A DNA stretch of 64,000 nt from Streptomyces sp. SA15 (GTDB lineage: Bacteria; Actinomycetota; Actinomycetes; Streptomycetales; Streptomycetaceae), in assembly GCF_002291145.1 (NCBI RefSeq), contig NZ_NTGE01000126.1:62001-126000 (forward strand). Reading direction: 5' to 3'. The notes under the pieces were generated by a model that was not told the DNA's origin, ran no database searches, and was given only the letters and a program-made list of their open reading frames with translations. The translations under genes were made by a program, and so were the position numbers. Shown here piece by piece: positions 25,442 through 34,260 of the stretch. The number at the start of each line of letters is the position of its first letter. Position 1 is the stretch's first letter.

Positions 25442-26296
25442 TCACGCAACTCTGGTCTCGTCCCTCTTCTCGGGTGACCGGAGTCCCGAGCCGGGATCCT
25501 GGCCGGCGCCACCCGAAGTCGTGTCGCCGCTGTGGTGCTTGGCGCGCTGGATCTGTTCGTAGACGTGCGAGCGCAGTTCGGCGAAGCGTGTGCTGGAGCG
25601 GGTGTGCAACTGGTCGCGTTCGTCGGGAAGATCGATGACCAGGTCTTCCAGCACCACGGTCGGCGACTTGGACAGGATGATCGTGCGCTGGCCGAGGTAG
25701 ACGGCCTCGTCGATGTCGTGGGTGACGAACAGGACGGTGACGCCGAGTTCGCGCCACAGCCGGCGGATGAGGTCCTCCAGGTCGGCGCGGGTCTGGGCGT
25801 CGACGGCGGCGAAGGGCTCGTCCATGAGCAGTACCTTCGGTTCGTAGGCGACGGCGCGGGCGATGGCGACGCGCTGCTGCATGCCGCCGGAGAGCTGCCA
25901 GGGATAGGCGTGGTGGGCGTCGGCCAGACCGACCACCTCCAGGGCGTGGTCGACGAGTTCCCTCTCCCGCGCCTTGCCGAGTTTCTTGCGGCGCAAGGGG
26001 AGAGCGACGTTGTCGCGTACGTTCATCCAGGCGAACAGCGAGCGGCCGTACTCCTGGAAGACCACCGCCATGCCGGGCGGGGGCCCGCTGACCGGGCGGC
26101 CGTCCAGCGCGACTTCGCCGCTGGTGGGGGTCAGCAGCCCGGCCATGCACTTCAGCAGGGTCGTCTTGCCGCAGCCCGACGGGCCGACCAGGCACACCAG
26201 TTCACCGGCGTCGAGGCGGAAGCTGAGACTGCGCAGTGCCTCGACGGTGCGGTTCCGGCCGGCATAGGTCTTCTGCAGGTTGCGTACGTCGAGCAT
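25442..26296 (-). CDS. ABC transporter ATP-binding protein, nitrate/sulfonate/taurine type
   Basis: 284 residues started at ATG 26296 (AAGGAGA upstream). Walker A GPSGCGKTTLLK, Q-loop VFQEYGRSLFAW, signature LSGGMQQRVAIARA, Walker B VLLMDEPFAAVDAQ and switch histidine FVTHDIDEAV are all intact, with the long C-terminal tail seen in SsuB/TauB-type ATPases. It energises import by the two permeases and binding protein encoded upstream. Last gene of the operon; the permease stop is about 45 bases before its start. Confidence 0.93.
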   Translation of the reverse strand: MLDVRNLQKTYAGRNRTVEALRSLSFRLDAGELVCLVGPSGCGKTTLLKCMAGLLTPTSGEVALDGRPVSGPPPGMAVVFQEYGRSLFAWMNVRDNVALPLRRKKLGKARERELVDHALEVVGLADAHHAYPWQLSGGMQQRVAIARAVAYEPKVLLMDEPFAAVDAQTRADLEDLIRRLWRELGVTVLFVTHDIDEAVYLGQRTIILSKSPTVVLEDLVIDLPDERDQLHTRSSTRFAELRSHVYEQIQRAKHHSGDTTSGGAGQDPGSGLRSPEKRDETRVA

Positions 26297-26340
26297 CGAC
26301 GTCTCCTTCTTGGGGCGGACCGGGTGGACCGGGCGGCCGG

Positions 26341-27123
26341 TCAGGTGGTGCGCTGGGCGCGGCGCAGGCCGTGGTACCAGGCCAGGACCCGGTTCTCGGC
26401 GAGGCGGAAGAGCAGCGACAGGACGAAGCCGAGCAGGCCGAGGAGCAGGACGCCGCTCCACATCTCGGGGATGGCGAAGCTGCGTTGGAACTGCACGATG
26501 GTGAAGCCCAGTCCGTTGCTGGCGGCGAACATCTCGCTGATGACCATGAGGATGATCCCGATCGACAGCGACTGCCGCATGCCCGTGACGATCTGCGGGC
26601 TGGCCGAGCGCAGCACCAGATGCCACAGGCGGGCGGGGCCGGTGATGCCGTAGGAGCGGCAGGTGTCGCCCAGCACCTCGTCCACGGCGCGGACGCCCTC
26701 GACGGTGTTGAGCAGGATCGGCCAGACGCAGCCGCTGGCGATGACGATGACCTTCATGGTGTCGTCGATGCCCGCGAACAGCATGAGCACGGGGACGAGC
26801 ACCGGCGGCGGGATGGCGCGGAAGAGCTCCAGCACCGGCTCCAGGACGTCCCGTACGACGCGGTGCGTGCCGACCAGGAGGCCGAGTCCGACGCCGATGA
26901 CGACGGCGAGCAGGTAGCCCGCGGTGAGTCTGAGAAGGCTCGGCAGGACGTCGGACGCCAGCCGGTCGCCCACCCAGACCTCCCCGAACTTCCCCAGGAT
27001 GGTGGACAGCGGTGGGACGTAGAAGTCGGTGCTGCCGGCGGTGGCGAACCACCACACCGCGAACAGAACCGAGGGCAGGCCCAGCACGAGCAGGGCACGA
27101 CGGCCCACTGTGAGGACGGTCAT
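26341..27123 (-). CDS. ABC transporter permease, SsuC/TauC type (1)
   Basis: 260 residues with about six membrane helices and the BPD_transp_1 signature region starting at GDTCRSYGITGPARLWH, which docks the ATPase. The second permease of the operon. The four-base gap to the gene before it implies coupled translation. A pair of different permeases suggests a heterodimer, less usual for this family, which often uses one permease gene. Confidence 0.9.
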   Translation of the reverse strand: MTVLTVGRRALLVLGLPSVLFAVWWFATAGSTDFYVPPLSTILGKFGEVWVGDRLASDVLPSLLRLTAGYLLAVVIGVGLGLLVGTHRVVRDVLEPVLELFRAIPPPVLVPVLMLFAGIDDTMKVIVIASGCVWPILLNTVEGVRAVDEVLGDTCRSYGITGPARLWHLVLRSASPQIVTGMRQSLSIGIILMVISEMFAASNGLGFTIVQFQRSFAIPEMWSGVLLLGLLGFVLSLLFRLAENRVLAWYHGLRRAQRTT

Positions 27124-27127
27124 GAGG

Positions 27128-27946
27128 TCATCCCTCCCTGCGCTGGGACTGGTGCCAGTGCAGCGCCCGCCGCTCGACGGCCCGCGCCACCAGGTTGATC
27201 GCGACGCCGAGCAGCCCGGTGACCAGCACCAGGGCGTACACCCGTGACACCGCGCCGGAGTTCTGCGCGACGGCGATCTCGCGGCCGAGGCCGGGTGAGC
27301 CGATGACGAGTTCCGCGGTGATCGCGAGGACCAGCGCCACGGCGGCCGCCAGCCGTACGCCCGTCATCACGTACGGCAGCGCGGTCGGCCACAGGACGTA
27401 CCGCACCCGCCCCCATCTGCCGAGCAGATAGCTGTGGGCGGTGTCGTCCGCGACCGGGTCGACGTCCTGGGTGCCGGCCAGCACCTGGACGAGGACCTGC
27501 CAGAAGGAGGCGTAGACCACCAGCAGCAGCGTCGACTCCAGCGAGGTGCCGTAGAGCAGCACCGCCACCGGGATCAGCGCCACCGACGGAATGGGACGCA
27601 GGAACTCGATGGTGGAGGCGGTCACCGCGCGCAGGACCGGCACGGAGCCGATCACCACCCCGGCCACCACACCGCCCACGACCGCGATGGCCAGGCCCAG
27701 CCCCCAGCCGGTCACGGTGTCGCCGAGCGCCGTCCAGAACGTGCTCTCGGTGAGCAACTGCCCCAGCGTACGGCCGATCTCGGACGCGGGCGGAAGGTAG
27801 TCGGCCGAGACCGCACCGGTGTGGGGCAGCACCTCCAGGACCGCTACCAGACCGGCCAGCCCGGCGAGTCCGCGCAGCGCGGCGGTGGTGCTCGGACCGC
27901 GCCCCGCGGGCTTCGTCCTCACGGACGCCAGTGCCGAGGCCGTCAC
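27128..27946 (-). CDS. ABC transporter permease, SsuC/TauC type (2)
   Basis: 272 residues, similar fold to the neighbouring permease but clearly diverged; coupling loop within DTAHSYLLGRWGRVRYV. It starts at GTG 27946, overlapping the stop of the binding-protein gene as GTGA. The order binding protein, permease, permease, ATPase is complete, so the importer should work. The substrate cannot be told from sequence; family members carry aliphatic sulfonates, taurine, nitrate, thiamine precursors or aromatic acids. Confidence 0.9.
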   Translation of the reverse strand: MTASALASVRTKPAGRGPSTTAALRGLAGLAGLVAVLEVLPHTGAVSADYLPPASEIGRTLGQLLTESTFWTALGDTVTGWGLGLAIAVVGGVVAGVVIGSVPVLRAVTASTIEFLRPIPSVALIPVAVLLYGTSLESTLLLVVYASFWQVLVQVLAGTQDVDPVADDTAHSYLLGRWGRVRYVLWPTALPYVMTGVRLAAAVALVLAITAELVIGSPGLGREIAVAQNSGAVSRVYALVLVTGLLGVAINLVARAVERRALHWHQSQRREG

Positions 27947-28920
27947 TGGAACAGCGTCTTCAGGTCGGGCTTCTTGTCGCCGAACAGTCCGTCCTGCTCA
28001 CCGAGCGAGGCCAGCTTCTCCAGGGACGCCATGTCGTACTGGGCGGGCCAGTCGGGCAGCGTCAGGTCCTTCAGCACCTGGCCGTCGATCTTGGTGTAGG
28101 TGGTGAGGATCTGCCGTGCCTCGTCCGGGTGCGCGGAGGCGTACGTGAGCGACTCGGTCATCGCCTCGGCGAACTTCTTCACCAGGTCGGGGTTCTCCTT
28201 CGCCAGCTGGGCGGAGGTGAAGTAGGTCGCCACGGTGAGCTTGGGGTCGGTCTCGGCGAACGGTGACGTCACGGCCCGGGCACCCTGGGACTTGGCGATC
28301 GTCTGCGCGGGCTCGCCCATCCAGGCCGCGTCCACCTGGCCGCCGTCGAGGGCGGCCGGCATCTGATCGAAGGCGATCTCCACGAACTTCACCTTCGAGG
28401 GATCGCCGCCGTCCTTGCGGACCGCCTCGCGCACGGTGGTGTCACCGATGTTCTGCAGGGTGTTCACCGCGACCGTCCTGCCGGCCAGGTCCTTGGCCGA
28501 CTTGATGGCGCTGTCCTTCCTGACCGCCACCGCGGTGACGTCGGTCGTGGTGTTTCCCGTGGTGGCCGCTCCGTTGGCCACCGACGTGACCGGGACTCCC
28601 TTGGTCTGGGCGATCATCAGCGACGTGGTGTTGCTGAACCCGAACTGGAACTGTCCGCTCACCACGCCGGGAATGATGGCGGCGCCGCCCTGGGCGCTCT
28701 CCATCTTCAGCTCGATGCCGCGGCTGCTGAAGAAGCCCTTCTTCTGGCCCAGATAGAGCGGGGCCACATCGACGATCGGGATGATGCCGACTTTGACCTC
28801 GGTGGTCTTGCCGCTGGCCGAGGCCGACGAACCGCTCGTCTCATCGGACGAGGATCCGCATCCGGCCGCACCGATGACTGTGACCACTGCTATAGCAAGC
28901 CCGAGAATGCGCCGTCGCAT
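27943..28920 (-). CDS. ABC transporter substrate-binding lipoprotein, NMT1/SsuA type
   Basis: 325 residues from ATG 28920. The signal peptide has lipobox VIGAAGC, so the mature protein would be lipid-anchored outside the membrane, followed by a Ser-rich linker. The body is an NMT1/SsuA-like periplasmic-binding fold: KVGIIPIVDVAPLYLGQKKG, IELKMESAQGGAAIIPGV, then a segment starting AVNTLQNIGDTTVREAV. First gene of the importer operon. No operator of the oxalate regulon lies upstream, so it is probably unrelated to that system. Confidence 0.92.
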   Translation of the reverse strand: MRRRILGLAIAVVTVIGAAGCGSSSDETSGSSASASGKTTEVKVGIIPIVDVAPLYLGQKKGFFSSRGIELKMESAQGGAAIIPGVVSGQFQFGFSNTTSLMIAQTKGVPVTSVANGAATTGNTTTDVTAVAVRKDSAIKSAKDLAGRTVAVNTLQNIGDTTVREAVRKDGGDPSKVKFVEIAFDQMPAALDGGQVDAAWMGEPAQTIAKSQGARAVTSPFAETDPKLTVATYFTSAQLAKENPDLVKKFAEAMTESLTYASAHPDEARQILTTYTKIDGQVLKDLTLPDWPAQYDMASLEKLASLGEQDGLFGDKKPDLKTLFQ

Positions 28921-29388
28921 GGGGCTCCTCCTCACGGGAAGTGGGTGGGAACTGTTCGCTTTGGGTGCAGATATGAAATTCGAGCGAGTCGAGCCGACTC
29001 TGTGCCGTTGCCGGGAAGGCGCCGATGAGGGCGCCGCAGAACCGGGAGGGTGTGCGGCTGTTCCGGTCGGCGCGGGTCGTGGGGTCGGACGGTGTCTCCC
29101 GCCATGACTCCATGGGGGCATGCCGGGAGGTTCGAGAGGTCGATCGGGTGCCGGCGGTCTTCCGAGTGGCTCGCGGCTCGTGGCGCCCCGTCATAGACAT
29201 GTTGTGCATCTTCTTGACGGCCGCAATGTACACGCCTACCTTCGCGGTGTCATGCCCCCGGACGAAAGAGACCGCGAAGGCCTCGCACCGGTCTCCGGCC
29301 GGGCCCCTCGCCGAGGTCACAGCCCTCCCGTCGCTGCTTGCGCCGCACTCCCTCCCGCCACCTTCACCAGGACGAAGGAGTCCCCCTC
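28921..29388. other. Divergent promoter region between importer operon and hydrolase
   Basis: About 470 bases separating minus-strand and plus-strand starts. No gene recognised. AT-richer segments near 28970 and 29195-29230 are possible promoter positions, but no clear repeat or known box was identified. Confidence 0.4.
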
Positions 29389-30780
29389 GTGAAGTCCCGC
29401 ATCCGCAGACGCACGCTCGTCGCCCTGGCGGCGCTGCTGCTCGCCGCACCCCTCGCCCCGGCCGCCCAGGCGGTCGAGACCGACGCCCACGTCGAAGGCA
29501 CGTTGCCCTCCGGCGCGACGTACGTGATGGACAAGCCGGAATCCTGGAACGGCACGGTCCTGCTCTTCAGCCACGGCTACACCCCCCTCGGAGTGCCCAA
29601 TCCGGCGCGCAACGCCCCGGACGACGCCACCAAGTCCGCTCTGCTGAAGGAGGGTTACGCGCTCATCGGCTCCTCGTACGCGAGCAACGGGTGGGCGGTG
29701 AGTGAGGCGGTGCCGGACCAGCTGGCCACGCTCGACACGTTCACCGCACGCTTCGGTCCGGCCCGGCACACCATCGCCTGGGGAGCCTCCTACGGCGGGC
29801 TCGTGACCTCGATGATCGCCGAGCGCCACCCGGACCGCATCAGCGGATCACTGTCCCTGTGCGGCCTGCTCCAGGGCGGTGTGGCCAACTGGAACAGCAC
29901 CCTCGACCCGGTCTTCGCGTTGAAAACGCTGCTCGCCCCCGGTGCGGACATCAGCTTGACCGACCTGGGCAGCCAGGCGGCGGCTGCCGAGGCGGCCGAC
30001 ACTCTGGCCGGGGCCGTCGCCGGGGCGCAGAGCGCGGCCTCCGGGCGGGCCCGCATCGCGCTGGCCGCCGCCCTGCACAACATCCCCGGCTGGAACGACC
30101 CCTCCCAGACCCGGCCGGGACCGACCGACTGGGACGCCCAGCAGGCCAACCAGTTCCAGGCGGTCATGGGCCTGGTGAAATTCCCCGCCTTCTCCTGGCG
30201 GCAGGAGGCGGAAAGCCGGGTCCGGGGCAACATGTCCTGGAACACCGGCGTCGACTACTCCGCGATGCTTCACCGTTCCCCCCTCTACAAGGAGGTCAGC
30301 GAGCTCTACGCCAAGGCCGGTCTGTCGCTGAGCAAGGACCTCGCCACGCTGAACCGCGCTCCCCGGATCGCCGCCGACACCAAGGCCGTCGACCGGATGG
30401 CCCTCACGAGCTCGTTCACCGGCCGGCCGGCCAAGCCGCAACTGACCGTGCACACCACGGGCGACGGCCTCATCCCGGTACAGTCGGCGAGCGCCTATCG
30501 CCGTGCGGTCACCGCTGCGGGCGCCACCCCCTTGCTGCGCCAGGCCTTCGTCGAGAACGCGGGCCACTGCACGTTCAGCACGGGCGAAGGGGTCGCCGCT
30601 CTGCACACACTGGAGACCCGCATCACCACGGGCCACTGGCAGGGCACCGACCCAGCCACGCTCAACGCCCGCGCCACGGAGGCCGATCCGTCCGGGCCGG
30701 CGCGTTACGTGTCCTACCAGCCGGCGCAGTACCCGCGCCCCTATGACCTGTCCCACCCCGCCGACCGGTACCGGCCCTGA
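29389..30780 (+). CDS. Secreted alpha/beta hydrolase
   Basis: 463 residues from GTG 29389, with GAAGGAG upstream. A Sec signal peptide (RIRRRTLVALAALLLAAP, cleavage expected after AQA, residue 28) predicts export. The fold is alpha/beta hydrolase: oxyanion-side LLFSHGYTPLG, nucleophile elbow WGASYGGLVTS, late acid region VHTTGDGLIPV and a C-terminal His in ENAGHCTFS. Some such enzymes are secreted esterases or peptidases. The gene is divergent from the importer operon and followed by a PaaX-type regulator. The substrate is unknown. Confidence 0.85.
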   Translation: MKSRIRRRTLVALAALLLAAPLAPAAQAVETDAHVEGTLPSGATYVMDKPESWNGTVLLFSHGYTPLGVPNPARNAPDDATKSALLKEGYALIGSSYASNGWAVSEAVPDQLATLDTFTARFGPARHTIAWGASYGGLVTSMIAERHPDRISGSLSLCGLLQGGVANWNSTLDPVFALKTLLAPGADISLTDLGSQAAAAEAADTLAGAVAGAQSAASGRARIALAAALHNIPGWNDPSQTRPGPTDWDAQQANQFQAVMGLVKFPAFSWRQEAESRVRGNMSWNTGVDYSAMLHRSPLYKEVSELYAKAGLSLSKDLATLNRAPRIAADTKAVDRMALTSSFTGRPAKPQLTVHTTGDGLIPVQSASAYRRAVTAAGATPLLRQAFVENAGHCTFSTGEGVAALHTLETRITTGHWQGTDPATLNARATEADPSGPARYVSYQPAQYPRPYDLSHPADRYRP

Positions 30781-30834
30781 CACCACGCCACGCCGCCCGC
30801 CGTACCCGCGGCGGGCGGCCGTACCTTTTCCGAC

Positions 30835-31716
30835 ATGACGCTCTCCGAGGTGAACTCCCACGTGAACGACGGGTACAACGGCACTGCCCCGGACTCGCCC
30901 GGTGGACCGCAACTGCGCCCCCAGTCGTTGCTGCTCGCCTTCTTCGGTGACCACGTCCTCGAAGAGGGCCCGGTGTGCGTGTACTCGGGCAGCATCATCG
31001 ACGTTCTCGGTCGCGTGGGAGTCGGGGAGCAGGCCGTCCGCTCCACCCTCACCCGCATGGTGGGCCGCGGCCTGCTGCAACGGCAGCGGCAAGGGCGCCG
31101 CATGTACTTCGGTCTGACCCCGCACGCGACGCAGATCCTCCACGACGGCCGCACACGCGTCTGGGAGACCAGTGCGGTCAACGACGACTGGGACGGAACC
31201 TGGACCCTGCTGGGTTTCTCGCTGCCCGAAGCCTGGCAGCGTCAGCGCCACGACCTGCGCTCGCGGCTCACCTGGTCCGGATTCGGTCCTCTCTACAGCG
31301 GGCTGTGGATCGCACCGGGTCGTGTCGACGTTTCCGAGATCGTCGCCGAGCTCGGCATCGCAGCCCACGTCAAGATCTTCCACGCGTGCGCCGACGCCGC
31401 CACCGACGTCGATGTGATGATCCGCGACACCTGGGATCTGGAGACCATCGCCGCCCGTTACATCGCCTTCGAGAACCGATGGATCAGCCACGTCGGCGAT
31501 ACGACCCTCGACCCGCTGGCCACCCACCTGCGCCTGGTCGCCGAGTGGCTGGGCACCATCCGCACGGATCCCCGGCTGCCCGTCCGGCATCTGCCACCCG
31601 ACTGGCCGGCCCGATCGGCGGAGAAGACCTTCCGGCGCCTCGCGGAACAGACGGGGGAGCCCGGCCGCCGGGTGGCCGCCGAGCTGCTGGAGACGACGCC
31701 TGTGCAACCTTCGTGA
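30835..31716 (+). CDS. PaaX-family transcriptional regulator
   Basis: 293 residues. N-terminal winged helix (RPQSLLLAFFGDHVLEEG, RVGVGEQAVRSTLTRMVGRG, LLQRQRQGRRMYFGLTP), a central PaaX domain (SAVNDDWDGTWTLLGFSLPE, SGFGPLYSGLWIAPGRVD) and a C-terminal helical part. PaaX proteins repress phenylacetyl-CoA catabolism; many paralogues control other genes. The target could be the hydrolase 55 bases upstream or the glycosidases downstream; nothing in the sequence decides. Confidence 0.88.
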   Translation: MTLSEVNSHVNDGYNGTAPDSPGGPQLRPQSLLLAFFGDHVLEEGPVCVYSGSIIDVLGRVGVGEQAVRSTLTRMVGRGLLQRQRQGRRMYFGLTPHATQILHDGRTRVWETSAVNDDWDGTWTLLGFSLPEAWQRQRHDLRSRLTWSGFGPLYSGLWIAPGRVDVSEIVAELGIAAHVKIFHACADAATDVDVMIRDTWDLETIAARYIAFENRWISHVGDTTLDPLATHLRLVAEWLGTIRTDPRLPVRHLPPDWPARSAEKTFRRLAEQTGEPGRRVAAELLETTPVQPS

Positions 31717-32001
31717 GCATGGGTGATGCCGGGGCCCGACTCCCCGCGCCGGCGCAACACCAGCGGTACGGCGGCGGCGACGCCCTCGGTCGCCGAGCGC
31801 ATGATCCGCGGGGTGCCGCGCCGCCAGGGCTCAGTGCCGGGGACTTGAAGACCCGGGCTCCCGCCTCGACCGCAGTGCGCACACACTCTGCTTGCGCCCA
31901 CCAGCGCGTGGGCGAGGAGTCCGCTCCCACCCACGCGCGGCTCGCAAAAGGCCTTCGTTGCGGATCGGTTCACCGTGCGGCGAGGGCAGCCGCACAGGCC
32001 A

Positions 32002-34017
32002 TCAGGCGGTGACCTCCGTGAACGCGTCCGCGACGGCGGCGCCTTCGCGGACGAAGACCGGGATGCGTTCCAGTGGCGCGGGAACGTCGAGCGTGGTGCC
32101 GCCCTCGTGGAGCTCGCCGGTGGCGGTGTCGGTCCAGCGTGCGCCGGCCGGGAGGTGGACGATACGGCTGCGCGCTCCGGCCTCGGCGATCGGCGCGACG
32201 AGGATGTCGGGTCCGAGGAGGAACTGGTCGTCGACGGTCCAGGCGTGCGCGTCCTCGGGGAAACCGAAGAACAGGGGACGCATCACCGGCGCCCCGGTGC
32301 GGTGTGTCTGTTCGGACAGCTCCAGCAGATAGGGGCGCAGCCGCTCGCGCAGCCGCAGGTGCGCGGTCAGGATCGGGTACGCCTCCTCTCCGTACGACCA
32401 GACCTCGTTCGGTGCGCCGGTCATGTCCGCGGAGAAGGTGGGGTGGTGCGGCGCACGGTCGCCGTGCAGCCGCATGAGGGGGCTGAAGGTGCCGTACTGG
32501 AACCAGCGGACCATCAGCTCCTGGTACGCCGGGTCGGTGGGGTCGCCGCCGAGGAAGCCGCCGATGTCGGTGTTCCACCACGGGATGCCGCTCATCGCGA
32601 CGTTCAGCCCGGCCCGGATCTGCTCGGCCAGCGACTCGAAGGTGGGCTGGATGTCGCCGGACCACAGGGCGGCGCCGTAGCGCTGGCTGCCGGCCCAGGC
32701 GGAGCGGACGAGGCTGAGCGGGCGCTCGTCACCGGCCTCGTTCAGGCCTTCGGCGAGGGCACGGGCGACCAGCTTCCCGTAGAAGTTGCCCACCTGGGTA
32801 CCGGGACCCGCCGAGTAGACCGCGCGGGCGGCCAGTTCGAGAGGCAGGTCCGGCTCGCAGGCGTCGAGCCAGAAGGCGGAGACACCGAGCGAGTGGTAGT
32901 GCTCGCTCAGTTGTTGCCAGAGGTGGCGGCGGGCGGCCGGATGGGTGGCATCGAAGTAGGTCATCGGCTGGTGGTCCGCGCCGTGGCCGCGGGCGGGCCA
33001 GGGGAAGGTCAGCAGGCCGCCGTGGCTGTCGCCGACGAGGAGCCCGGCGTCGCGCAGCGTGTCGTGGTTGCTGCTGCCGGGTTCCACCGTGGGCCAGACG
33101 GACACCGCCAGCTTGATGCCGAGCGTCTCCAGTTCCTTGATCATGGCGTCCGGGTCGGGCCAGTCGGTGGGATCGAAGTCCCAGTCGCCCATGTGGGTCC
33201 AGTGGAAGAAGTCGCAGACCATCACCGACAGCGGCAGCCCGCGCTCCTTGTACTCCCGGGCGACCGCCAGGAGTTCGTCCTGCGTGCGGTAGCGCAGCTT
33301 GGACTGCCAGAAACCGGCCGCCCACTCGGGCAGCAGCGGCGGGTGCCCGGTGGCGTCGGCGTATGCCTCCATGATCTGGGCGGGGGTGTCTCCCGCGGTG
33401 ATCCAGTAGTCGATCTGGTGGGCCGAGTCGGCGACCCAGCGGGTGGCATCCCTGCCCAGCTCGACCCGGCCCATCGCGGGGTTGTTCCAGAGCAGGCCGT
33501 AGCCGCGGGAGGAGTGCAGGAACGGGATGGTGACCACCGTGTTGCCCTGGACCAGATCGATCACCAGGCCCTTCTGGTCGAGGTAGCCGTGCAGATGCTG
33601 GCCCAGGCCGTGGATGCGCTCGCCGTCGTATGCCTCGAAGCGCTGCTCGATGCGGTGGGTGCCGTCGCCGAGCGGTGCGTATTCGCGCGCCTGCGGGTGA
33701 GCCCAGGCCACGTAGGGGCGCTTGTCGGAGAGCAGTTCGCGGCCCGTGGCGGTGTGCAGGAAGCGCAGCGAGCCGTCCTGGTCGGCCTCCACGGTGAGGC
33801 GGCCGTTGACGATGCGGGCGCTGCCGTCCGCGTGCGCGGTCACGGTGGCGGCAACGCCCGCGGCGGGGACGTCGAGGGCACCGGGGACTGTGTCGTCGGG
33901 GGCATGACCGGCGCGGGCGCGGACCCGTACCGAGTGCGGCCCCCAGGGCTCGATGCGGAGGACCTCGTGCGGGGTGCGTCGTTCGAGGACGCTGTCCTGC
34001 GCGGTGAAGACGGTCAT
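32002..34017 (-). CDS. GH31 family glycosidase (alpha-glucosidase/alpha-xylosidase type)
   Basis: 671 residues started at ATG 34017 with GAAGGA upstream. No signal peptide, so cytoplasmic. GH31 barrel features: PLLPEWAAGFWQSKLRYRTQ, LSVMVCDFFHWTHMGDWDFD, the nucleophile region FWLDACEPDL and the acid/base region LWSGDIQPTFESL, then WWNTDIGGFLGG and a beta-sandwich C-terminus. The WLDACEPD form of the nucleophile motif is seen in bacterial GH31 enzymes of mixed specificity (xylosides, galactosides), so the substrate is not assigned. Same strand and direction as the GH42 gene upstream; they probably formed one sugar-degradation operon. Confidence 0.92.
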   Translation of the reverse strand: MTVFTAQDSVLERRTPHEVLRIEPWGPHSVRVRARAGHAPDDTVPGALDVPAAGVAATVTAHADGSARIVNGRLTVEADQDGSLRFLHTATGRELLSDKRPYVAWAHPQAREYAPLGDGTHRIEQRFEAYDGERIHGLGQHLHGYLDQKGLVIDLVQGNTVVTIPFLHSSRGYGLLWNNPAMGRVELGRDATRWVADSAHQIDYWITAGDTPAQIMEAYADATGHPPLLPEWAAGFWQSKLRYRTQDELLAVAREYKERGLPLSVMVCDFFHWTHMGDWDFDPTDWPDPDAMIKELETLGIKLAVSVWPTVEPGSSNHDTLRDAGLLVGDSHGGLLTFPWPARGHGADHQPMTYFDATHPAARRHLWQQLSEHYHSLGVSAFWLDACEPDLPLELAARAVYSAGPGTQVGNFYGKLVARALAEGLNEAGDERPLSLVRSAWAGSQRYGAALWSGDIQPTFESLAEQIRAGLNVAMSGIPWWNTDIGGFLGGDPTDPAYQELMVRWFQYGTFSPLMRLHGDRAPHHPTFSADMTGAPNEVWSYGEEAYPILTAHLRLRERLRPYLLELSEQTHRTGAPVMRPLFFGFPEDAHAWTVDDQFLLGPDILVAPIAEAGARSRIVHLPAGARWTDTATGELHEGGTTLDVPAPLERIPVFVREGAAVADAFTEVTA

Positions 34018-34260
34018 GGCTGGGGATTCCTTCTCGGATCTGGTGGGTAGCGGTGGTCGACGGTGACGGTCGGATGACGTTCCAGGACAGCGGCGGCAGC
34101 GAGGAGGACAGCACGTCCCCCGTGACGCTGCTTGCGTCAACAGGTGCTCGACGGTCCGCAGGGAGCCGCCGCCACGCAGGTTCAGTGCGAGGGGAAAGGT
34201 CTGCATACGGCCGCGGTTGACGGCGAATCGTCCGAGCAGCCCCACACCGAGACCGTCTCG

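Noticed and set aside
34198..34215. TGCATACGG upstream of the GH31 gene as a regulon site
   Set aside because: Half-site match only and far from the region where the operator occurs; expected by chance.
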